In this document: one piece after another, positions 51,625 to 59,418 of the stretch
How the letters are laid out: each line of letters starts with the position of its first letter
Position numbering within the stretch: the first letter of the stretch is position 1
Source of the DNA: JB111 sp049856175
GTDB lineage: Bacteria > Actinomycetota > Actinomycetes > Actinomycetales > Actinomycetaceae
Assembly: GCF_049856175.1 (NCBI RefSeq)
Contig: NZ_JBNDNA010000010.1
Location: forward strand, 1 to 64,000
Direction of reading: 5' to 3'
Length of the DNA stretch: 64,000 bases
Program-made: the position numbers and the translations under genes
Notes under the pieces: model-generated
Database searches by the model: none
Told to the model about the DNA's origin: nothing
What the model saw: only the letters and a program-made list of their open reading frames with translations

Positions 51625-53525
51625 TGGCCCACCTCCTCGGCGCGGAGAACCTCCGACTCATGGCCGGCCCGCGGGTGCTGCTCGACGGCGTCGGGCTCGG
51701 TGTGGACGACGGGATGCGCATCGGCGTGCTCGGCCGCAACGGTGCCGGCAAGTCGAGCTTGCTGGCCGCGCTGGCAGGACGGCGCCCGCTCGACGGCGGC
51801 CGCGTCACCTCGCCGTCGGGCACGCGGATCGCCGTGCTCGACCAGCAGGACACCCTCCCCCCGGGCGCCCCGATCCTCGACGCGGTCCACGGCGGCCTCG
51901 CCGAGCACGAGTGGGCCGGCGACCGCACCGTCCGTGAGCTCCACGAGGGGCTGATCGCCGAGCTCGACCTGGACGCCGACGTCGACACGCTCTCCGGCGG
52001 TCAGCGTCGGCGCGTCGCCCTGGCGGCCGTCCTCGCGGCCCCGGCGGAGGTCCTCGTCCTCGACGAGCCGACGAACCACCTCGACGTCGAGGGCGTCGCC
52101 TTCCTCGCCGCCCACCTCACGGAGCGCTTCGCGTCCGGCAAGGGTGCGCTCCTCGTCGTCACCCACGACCGCTGGTTCCTCGACGCGGTGTGCACGCGGG
52201 TCTGGGACGTGGTCCCCGGGCACGACGGCGCGGGCGGGCGGTCCCCGGTGCCGGGCCACGTCGAGACCTACGACGGCGGGTACGCCGCCTACGTCCTCGC
52301 GCGCGCCGAGCGCGAGCGCAGCGCCGCCGTCGCCGCCCAGAAGCGCAACAACCTCCTGCGCAAGGAGCTGGCGTGGCTGCGCCGCGGTGCCCCCGCGCGC
52401 ACGTCCAAGCCCAAGTTCCGGCTCGACGCCGCCGCCGCGCTCATCGCCGACGAGCCGCCGCCGCGCGACACGCTCGCGCTGACCGACGCCGCCGGCGCAC
52501 GACTCGGCAAGGACGTCCTCGACCTCGAGGCCGTCACCGTGCAGTACGACGCACCGCCCCCGATCCTCGACGACGTCACCTGGCGGCTCGCGCCGGGCGA
52601 GCGCGTGGGGATCGTGGGGGCGAACGGCGCGGGGAAGTCGACCGCCCTGCGGCTGCTGGCCGGCCTGCAGGAACCGACGAGCGGCCGCGTCAAGCGGGGA
52701 AAGACGGTCGAGCTCGCGGTGCTCACGCAGGACACCGGCGAGCTCGACGACATCCCGCAGCTGCGGGTCGTCGAGGCCGTCGCCGACGTCGCCGAGCACG
52801 TGAGCGTGGGCGGGACGGACCTGTCGGCGAGCCAGCTCGTCGAGCGCCTCGGGTTCGCCCGCGAGCGCGCCTGGACGCGAGTGTCCGAGCTCTCCGGCGG
52901 CGAGCGGCGGCGCCTGCAGCTGCTCCGTCTCCTGGTCGCCGGCCCGAACGTGCTGCTCCTGGACGAGCCGACCAACGACCTCGACACCGACACCCTCGCC
53001 GCCGTGGAGGACCTGCTCGACTCGTGGCCCGGGACGCTGGTCGTGGTCAGCCACGACCGCTACCTGCTCGAGCGCGTCACCGACCACCAGGTCGCCGTCA
53101 TCGGCGGCGACATCCGGGACCTGCCCGGCGGCGTCGAGGAGTACCTCGAGCTGCGCCGTGCCCAGCGCGAGTCCGCAGGTGGCGGGCGGACCCCGCTGGC
53201 CGCGGCCGGCCCGACTCCGGAGCCCGGCACGGACGGCGCGGTCACCACGGACCCGGCCGGGGGAGGGGCCGGCGCGTCCGGTACCGCGAGGACCCCGGAT
53301 GCCGCGCGCGAGCGGGAGGCTCGCAAGAATCTTTCTCGCATCGAGCGGCGGATGACGAAGCTGAGCGGCCAGATCGAGCGGCTCGACGCGCAGATGGCCG
53401 AGGCGGCCGAGCAGCAGGACGTCGGGCGGATCACGTCGCTCGCCGCGCAGTCGGACCAGCTGCGCGCCGAGTCCGACGAGCTCGAGGAGGAGTGGCTGCA
53501 CACCGCCGAGGAGCTCGAGGGCTGA
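51624..53525 (+). CDS. ABC-F family ATPase (Uup/ribosome-associated type)
   Basis: 633 residues with two ABC domains and no membrane domain. Domain 1: Walker A GRNGAGKSS, signature LSGGQRRRVALA, Walker B VLVLDEPTNHLD. Domain 2: Walker A GANGAGKST, signature LSGGERRRLQLL, Walker B VLLLDEPTNDLD. The linker between them has the charged KRNNLLRKELAWLRRG helix. The C-terminus (~560-633) is a coiled coil, as in Uup. ABC-F proteins act on ribosomes; antibiotic resistance is possible but the housekeeping context favours a translation or DNA-related role. Confidence 0.94.
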   Translation: MAHLLGAENLRLMAGPRVLLDGVGLGVDDGMRIGVLGRNGAGKSSLLAALAGRRPLDGGRVTSPSGTRIAVLDQQDTLPPGAPILDAVHGGLAEHEWAGDRTVRELHEGLIAELDLDADVDTLSGGQRRRVALAAVLAAPAEVLVLDEPTNHLDVEGVAFLAAHLTERFASGKGALLVVTHDRWFLDAVCTRVWDVVPGHDGAGGRSPVPGHVETYDGGYAAYVLARAERERSAAVAAQKRNNLLRKELAWLRRGAPARTSKPKFRLDAAAALIADEPPPRDTLALTDAAGARLGKDVLDLEAVTVQYDAPPPILDDVTWRLAPGERVGIVGANGAGKSTALRLLAGLQEPTSGRVKRGKTVELAVLTQDTGELDDIPQLRVVEAVADVAEHVSVGGTDLSASQLVERLGFARERAWTRVSELSGGERRRLQLLRLLVAGPNVLLLDEPTNDLDTDTLAAVEDLLDSWPGTLVVVSHDRYLLERVTDHQVAVIGGDIRDLPGGVEEYLELRRAQRESAGGGRTPLAAAGPTPEPGTDGAVTTDPAGGGAGASGTARTPDAAREREARKNLSRIERRMTKLSGQIERLDAQMAEAAEQQDVGRITSLAAQSDQLRAESDELEEEWLHTAEELEG

Positions 53526-53651
53526 TCGCTCCGGCACCCCCGGGTGTTCATCGGACGGGTGCGCGCGCGTCGCGCCGGGGTCATCGCAGGTTCATACGCC
53601 CCTGCTTGGGTGACCGGCGTCGATCCCACGCACCCACGAGGAGCCCATCAG

Positions 53652-55858
53652 ATGCGCCTGCCACGCCCCGGACGGGCGGCCGCCGTCGCCGTCACGGCGA
53701 CCCTGCTCGCCACCCTTGCCCCCGCCGCGGCGGTCGCCGACGACGACGAGCGCACCAACGTCATCCTGCTCATCGCCGACGGCATGGGCTACAACCACAT
53801 CGATGCCGCCAGCCTCTACGAGCACGGCACCGCGGCCTACCAGGACCAGGGCGACAACCCCTACCTCGCGGCGCACGGCTCGGACAGCGTGACGTCGGAG
53901 GAGTACCAGGAGTTCGAGACGCGGCTCTCGATGGACACGGGTTATGTCTTCAGCCCGGCCTACTCGACCATCGAGGCGTGGGGGCACCCGCAGAACGCCA
54001 CCCGCGACCAGCGCGACGGCTCCTGGCTCAACGTCACCGACTCCGGGGCCGCGGCGACCGCCCTGTCGACCGGCGTGCGCACGCGGGGCGGCTACCTGGG
54101 CTGGGACCGCGACGAGGAGCCGCTGACCGACATGGTCGACGTCGCGAGCGAGGCTGGCCTGGCGACCGGGGTCGTCACGAGCGGCCAGTTCTGGGGGACA
54201 CGCCGGCCGGGTTCGCCGTCCACGCCGACGACGGCGACGAGGACCTCATCATCGACCAGCTGCTGCGCCACGAGGACCTCGACGTCGTCATGGGCGGCGG
54301 CCACCCCGCGTTCAGCAACAACGGCGAGCCGCAGGCGCCGGGCTACCACAACATCCCGCGCGCGGACTGGGAGGCGATCGCGGCCGGTGACACGAGCACC
54401 GGGCTGGCGCCGTGGACCCTCGTCGAGGAGCGTGCCGACTTCCAGGCGCTCGCCACCGGCGAGACGCCGGACCGCGTGCTCGGCCTGGCCCAGACGAGCG
54501 GGGCCCTCACGCACGACCGGCCCGGCGACCGCGAGACCCCGTTCGCCGCGCCGATCGCGGACAACGTGGCCCGCCTCCCGGAGATGGCCGCGGCGACCCT
54601 CAACGTGCTCTCGAACGCCAGCGACGAGGGTTTCTTCACCGTGATCGAGCAGGCCAACGTGGACGGCGCCGGCCACCACGGTGAGCTCGGCCGCACGATC
54701 GAGAACATGATCGACTTCAACGCCACCGTCGACGCGGTGATCGAGTGGGTCGACTCGGAGTCCAGCTGGGACGAGACCACGGTCATCGTCACCTCCGACC
54801 ACGAGACGGGGAACCTGTGGGGCTCGGGCACCGTCGTCGACGGCGGGGTCGAGTTCACCGGTGACTTCACGCCCCTGACCGGTAGCGCGGGCGAGCTGCC
54901 CGCGGCGGAGTTCACCGACTTCACCGATCTCAAGGAGAACGAGATCGAGGACACCCCGCACTACCACACGCACCAGATCGTGCCGTTCTTCGCCCGCGGC
55001 GCCGCCGCGTCCGACTTCGACGCGGTCGCCGACGAGAGTGACCCGGTGCGCGGGGACTACATCGAGAACACCGACGTCGCCGACGTGCTCCACGCGCACA
55101 TCCGCGACCGCGCGACCGAACCGGAGCCCGAGCCCGAGCCGGAGCCGGAGCCCGAGCCGGGGCCGCCGGCGCACCAGGAGCACGGCTTCTTCCTGAGCAA
55201 CGACTGGCAGGGCACCACCCACCACGCCTTCCAGTACGGACGGCACGCCGACGAGGTGCTGATCGGGGACTGGGACGGCGACGGGACGGACTCCATCGCG
55301 GTCCGCCGCGACAACCTCTACCTCGTCTCCAACGCCCCGCGCGGCGGCAACGCCGACCACGTCCTGTCCTACGGCCGTGCGGGCGACGTGGTGCTGGTCG
55401 GCGACTGGGACGGCGACGGTACCGACACCCTCGCCGTCCGCCGAGGGAACCGGTACTTCGTGGCGAACTCTCTGGACGGCGGCAACGCCGACCACGAGCT
55501 GAGCTACGGCCGTGCGGGCGACGAGGTGCTGGTCGGCGACTGGGACGGCGACGGCACCGACACCCTGGCCGTCCGCCGCGGTAACGCGTACTTCGTGGCG
55601 AACAGCCTCAGCGGGGGCAACGCGGACCGGGCGTTCGAGTACGGGCGCAGCGGTGACGCCGTGCTGGCCGGCGACTGGGACGGCGACGGGATCGACACGT
55701 TCGCGGTGCGCCGCGGCAACGCCTACTACGTGAAGAACTCCCTGGCCGGTGGCAACGAGGACGTCCTCGTGCACTTCGGACGAGCAGGTGACGAGGTGCT
55801 GGTCGGCGACTGGGACGGCGACGGCACCGACACCCTCGGGGTGCGGCGCACGCCCTGA
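53652..55858 (+). pseudogene. Secreted alkaline phosphatase with five FG-GAP-like repeats, frameshifted
   Basis: The two reading frames join into a ~735-residue PhoA-family protein if one G is added to the run at 54193-54197 (frame 0 ends in FWG, frame 2 resumes DTPAGFAVHADD). Signal peptide LLATLAPAAAVADD; metal-site VILLIADGMGYNH; nucleophile Ser in VTDSGAAATALSTGVRT; after the shift VMGGGHP, EQANVDGAGHHGE, VTSDHETGNLWG and HTHQIVPFF complete the active site. An EPEP linker leads to five ~48-residue repeats with GDWDGDG loops. As written, translation stops at 54644 after ~331 residues, with no activity expected. A sequencing error in the G-run is as likely as a real mutation; programmed frameshifting has no support beyond the run. 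GAGGAG precedes the ATG. Confidence 0.85.
55190..55855 (+). repeat. Five tandem FG-GAP-like repeats
   Basis: Five units of ~45-48 codons at the 3' end of the phosphatase gene, each encoding a DEVLVGDWDGDGTDTLAVRR-like core. Units 2 and 3 are nearly identical in DNA (around 55370-55470 and 55510-55610), indicating recent duplication. The first gene of the window ends in five more diverged units of the same type. Confidence 0.88.
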
Positions 55859-55869
55859 CGCCCCGATGT

Positions 55870-55913
55870 CCCGGCGGCCGAGGAGGTGCTGGTCCACCTC
55901 CTCGGCCGCCGGG
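55870..55913. terminator. Strong hairpin after the phosphatase gene
   Basis: A perfect 19-base stem, starting CCCGGCGGCCGAGGAGG and closing CCTCCTCGGCCGCCGGG, with a 6-base loop, 12 bases after the stop codon. It ends the phosphatase transcript. Confidence 0.85.
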
Positions 55914-56650
55914 GGTTCACCCCGTCCGCGGACATGCCCGGGACCACGCCCGGGTGGCAAGGGTGACAAACCTGGCTCGGAGGCGTGATCCGCGCGGGCC
56001 GGCGTCCAGATGACGCTCGCGCGGTCCGCACATATCTTCGTTAGAGCATCCCGTGCGCCCCGACGCGGTCGGGAGCGGACCCGAGCGGTGCGTGTGTGCC
56101 CCGATCGGTCGGGGACACGGCGCGAGGCGACGCCGCGCATGGACGCGCCGATGAGGACCGGGCGCTTCCGCCGGTGCTCGACGCCACCTCGACGCTGCCT
56201 GGACAGGTCGTCCGCGCCCACTCGGCGTCCCCCCTCGGCGGCCGGGTCCGGAGCGGACGGATGTCCGCGTCCGGAGACCCTCGGGCGTCGTCCCGGGTTA
56301 ACGGACGCCGTCGGTGGTCACCGACGGTCAATGTCGCGTTGACACCGGTGGGTCTCGGAGGTTTCCTGTCGATGGCACCTCCGGCTGGTCGGAGTGGTCC
56401 GAGGACGATCGTCAGGCTGTCGACGACGACGCTCCCGGCGCCCGCCGTCCCGACGGACGGCGGAGCGACCGGGCGCCCGGCGGGAGCCCCCGGACCGCGA
56501 GCTTCCGACCCGTCGGAGGGCAGGATCGTCGGGTTCGGCGGTGGGCGTCCCTCGGGGGCTCGCACCGACCGGTCGTGCCGATGCTGCCGGCCGCGGACTC
56601 CCCCACCGCGGGTGCGTGCCTCCCCTCGGAGACGCAAGGAGCACATCGAC
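55914..56650. other. Long non-coding leader upstream of the LuxR-type regulators
   Basis: About 740 bases without a convincing gene. A promoter-like pair ATGACG (56010-56015) and TATCTT (56033-56038), 17 apart, lies in the least GC-rich part. At 56308-56327 CCGTCGGTG and CACCGACGG flank two bases, a 20-base LuxR-type inverted repeat. At 56327-56343 GTCAA and TTGAC form a second inverted repeat, partly overlapping TTGACA (56339-56344). The length suggests a long 5' leader or an unrecognised RNA; I could not match a known RNA family. Confidence 0.45.
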
Positions 56651-56773
56651 ATGAAGCTTTCATTCCTCCTCGCCCCTGACGTGCCGCCTCTGTCGCAGAC
56701 CCTGCGGCGGATCGCGAGCCTGACACGTCGGCCGAGAGGCGAGGAGTCATGCCGCTCGCACATGCATGGCTGA
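56651..56773 (+). CDS. Small 40-residue ORF overlapping the regulator start
   Basis: The sequence runs MKLSFLLAPDVPPLSQTLRR, then basic residues, ending CRSHMHG. AAGGAG at 56636-56641 is a perfect ribosome-binding site 9 bases before the ATG. The codons AAG CTT TCA at the start are unusual for this genome. It overlaps the first 25 bases of the large regulator gene in another frame. It may be a leader peptide coupling translation of the regulator, or a small secreted or signalling peptide; both are inference. No family recognised. Confidence 0.5.
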   Translation: MKLSFLLAPDVPPLSQTLRRIASLTRRPRGEESCRSHMHG

Positions 56774-59418
56774 ATCCTGACTCGGACGGCATCTGGAGCG
56801 ACGACCCGCGATCCGCGGTGGACGAGGTCCTGCGCGCGGTGCAGGTCGAGCGCGTCGGCGCGGTGCTCGTCGGCACGCCGGAGGACCGTCGGGCGGTGAC
56901 GCAGGCGGCCGTCGACGAGCTGCGCGCCGAGCGCCCGGTCCATCACCTGCACGGCAGCGCGTTCGTCGCCGACCTGCCGTACGGGGCGCTGTCGATCCTC
57001 CAGGCGCGCTCGGGCGTGGGTCCGGAACCGACCTGGTACCGCATGGCCAAGGTGCTCGGCGAGTACCTGGCACCGGTCGGCGAGGAGCCGGCCGTGGTCA
57101 TCCTCTCCCAGCCCCGCGAGATGGACCCGAGCTCCGTGACGGTGCTCGCTCAGCTGGCGCACCAGCGTCGGGTGGTCCTCCTGGTGCAGTGCGACCGGAT
57201 GATCGACGTGCCGCCCGACCTCGCGGTCCTCGCGCGCTCGGGCGACCTCGCTCAGGTCGCCGTGCGTCCGCTCACGCCCGCCGGGACGCGGGCGCTGCTC
57301 GTGGACCACCTCGGCGGGGAGGTCTCGCGCGTGGCGGCGACCGTGCTGTGGCGCTACGGCGGGGGACATCTCGGCCGGCTGCGCAGCATCGCCGACGACT
57401 GCGTCGGGTCCGGCAGGCTCCGGGAGGTCGACGGTCGCTGGGTGCTGACCGACGGTCCGCTCCACGGCGGACGGGGCGTGCCCGGCGAGGACGTCGTCCT
57501 CAGGCGGATGCCCGACGAGCGCCGTGCGCTGCTGGAGCTGCTGGCGACGCGCGGCCCGGTCGAGACCGGCGAGCTCATCAGGAACGGTCACGGCTCTGAC
57601 CTGGACTCGCTGCAGGCGCAGGGCATCGTCACGGTCCGGCGCACGCCCGCCGGGACGGTGGCGGCGGTCGAGCCCGTGTGGCGCGACCGTGTCGTCTCCG
57701 CACTGGACCCGGAGAGCAGGTCCCGGCTCGAGCGCGAGGCGTCGGAGCAGGACGGGCCGGCCCGGCTGCTCGAACGGGCCGAGGACCGGCTGGCCTCGGC
57801 CGATGCGGCGGGTGCCCTGCGCCTGCTGGACCGGGCACGGGTGCCGGGCCGCCCGCCGGGAGGGGCCGGCACGCCGGAGGGCGCCGGCACGCCGGGGGGA
57901 GCCCGCACGCCGGGGTCCGCCGCTGCGGCCGGGCCCGACGACGTGCACGGACACCTGGTCTGGGCCCGGGCGCGGGCGCTCCTGGCCCTCGGGGAGGTCG
58001 GCCGCGCGCAGGACGAGGTCGACGCCGCCGCGGACGACGACTCGCCGTGCCTGCTCGTCCTGTCCGCGACGATCGCGGCGCTGGTCGGGGACCGCTCGAG
58101 GACCGAGGACCGACTGCGGCGGACCGCGGACCCGCACCCCGGGGTCCGCCTCGATCCCGGTCGCCCGGGCCGCAACCAGGAGTCCGTGCGACTGCGTGGC
58201 GAGGCGACCCGCGCCGAGATCCTCTCGCTCACGGACGACCAGGACGGTGCGCGGGCGGCCGCGGCACGGGTCCACGCGGAGCTGTCCACCTACCGTCGCC
58301 GCGGGGTCCTCGACAGCGTGATGGGTCCCTACGACCGGGCGGCGATCGCCGCGTCGCTGCTCGAGACCGCGCTGAGGTGCGGCGACCTCGCGACCGCCCG
58401 GGGCCTGGCCGACGCGATCCTTCTCGCCCGGCACGGCAACCCCCAGGCGGTCCTCGACGCCGAGCTCGGGCTCGTGGTCCTCGACCTGCTCTCCGGCCGT
58501 CCGGACGAGGCCGAGGCGTCGGCCACCGGTCTCGTCGAGCAGGCAGCCGCGGTCCACGACCCGCAGGGCCGGGCGGTGGCCCAGGCCCTGGTCGACTGCT
58601 GCCGTTCACTCAACCCGCGCGCGGACCAGGGTCCCGCGCCTCGCCGGCCGGCCGGCCGCGCGACCGAGCCGCCGGACACGCACCGGGCGGTGCCGCTCAC
58701 CTGGGGCCGGTTCGGCTGGTTCGCCGAGCTCGCGCGCGCGGTGGCGGGTACGCCTGCCCCGGGCGACGACGCCGCGCCCTCCCGTGTCGACGACGTCGCG
58801 TCCGCCCGGGTCGACGACGCGCCCGCGCGGCTGGGCCGGCTCGCCGACCGGGCGGGCCACGAGGGTCTCGCCGTGGTCGAGATGTACGCCCTGCTCTCCT
58901 CCGCGCTGCTCGGGGACGCCACGGTGGCCGGACGGCTGGGGAGCGCCGTCGCCCGCACCCGGGCGGTGGTGTCCGGTCCCGGCGCCGAGCTCGCCGTGGG
59001 GGTCCGCGAGAACGATCCGGGGCGCACCCGCGCCGCCCTGACCGCGATGGCCGCCATCGGGTACCTCGCCTGGAGCTACGGCGCGCCGACGTCGGTGGTC
59101 GCCACCCTGCCGGCGGCCGACGCCCGGCGGCTCGCCGAGGTCGTCGCCAGGACCCGCCCGTTTGGCGCCGAGCGCGGCGGGTCCGACGAGCCCGGATGGC
59201 TGCGGTCCCTCACGCCGCGCGAGCGCGAGATCGCCGTCATGGTCGTCGACGGGCTGTCGAACGCCTCGATCGCCCGACACCACCGCATCTCGGTCCGGAC
59301 CGTCGAGGGGCACCTCGGTCAGGTCTACGCCAAGCTGCACGTCCGCGGCCGATGGGGCCTGAGCCGGCTCGCGACGGACCGGCCGGTCCTCGAGGAGGCC
59401 GGGGCACAGCGGACATGA
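56749..59418 (+). CDS. Large LuxR-family regulator (LAL-like) without a P-loop
   Basis: 889 residues. The C-terminal ~65 residues are a LuxR helix-turn-helix: SLTPREREIAVMVVDGLSNASIARHHRISVRTVEGH, then VYAKLHV, cut here in shorter parts (LTPREREIAVMVVDG; RTVEGHLGQVYAKL). The N-terminal ~250 residues resemble an AAA/STAND ATPase, but the Walker A region reads VLVGTPEDRRAV, with no GKT/S, and the Walker B position is ILSQPREMD. The middle is helical, TPR-like. The ATG follows GAGGAGTC. It probably cannot bind ATP in the usual way. Coupled by ATGA to a paralogue downstream. Confidence 0.85.
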   Translation: MPLAHAWLNPDSDGIWSDDPRSAVDEVLRAVQVERVGAVLVGTPEDRRAVTQAAVDELRAERPVHHLHGSAFVADLPYGALSILQARSGVGPEPTWYRMAKVLGEYLAPVGEEPAVVILSQPREMDPSSVTVLAQLAHQRRVVLLVQCDRMIDVPPDLAVLARSGDLAQVAVRPLTPAGTRALLVDHLGGEVSRVAATVLWRYGGGHLGRLRSIADDCVGSGRLREVDGRWVLTDGPLHGGRGVPGEDVVLRRMPDERRALLELLATRGPVETGELIRNGHGSDLDSLQAQGIVTVRRTPAGTVAAVEPVWRDRVVSALDPESRSRLEREASEQDGPARLLERAEDRLASADAAGALRLLDRARVPGRPPGGAGTPEGAGTPGGARTPGSAAAAGPDDVHGHLVWARARALLALGEVGRAQDEVDAAADDDSPCLLVLSATIAALVGDRSRTEDRLRRTADPHPGVRLDPGRPGRNQESVRLRGEATRAEILSLTDDQDGARAAAARVHAELSTYRRRGVLDSVMGPYDRAAIAASLLETALRCGDLATARGLADAILLARHGNPQAVLDAELGLVVLDLLSGRPDEAEASATGLVEQAAAVHDPQGRAVAQALVDCCRSLNPRADQGPAPRRPAGRATEPPDTHRAVPLTWGRFGWFAELARAVAGTPAPGDDAAPSRVDDVASARVDDAPARLGRLADRAGHEGLAVVEMYALLSSALLGDATVAGRLGSAVARTRAVVSGPGAELAVGVRENDPGRTRAALTAMAAIGYLAWSYGAPTSVVATLPAADARRLAEVVARTRPFGAERGGSDEPGWLRSLTPREREIAVMVVDGLSNASIARHHRISVRTVEGHLGQVYAKLHVRGRWGLSRLATDRPVLEEAGAQRT

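Noticed and set aside
54189..54200. Programmed -1 frameshift in the phosphatase
   Set aside because: Only the tRNA on GGG could re-pair; the preceding codon could not, and no pseudoknot or stem is evident. A missing base is the simpler explanation.
54092..56221. A long minus-strand frame across the phosphatase and the leader
   Set aside because: Its repeated AVPVADQHLV-like text is the antisense of the phosphatase repeats, not a protein family.
56096..56773. A 225-codon frame covering the leader before the regulators
   Set aside because: Composition is random-looking Pro/Arg/Gly/Ser and no start signal supports the long form. Only the last 40 codons, with AAGGAG before the ATG, are kept as a candidate.
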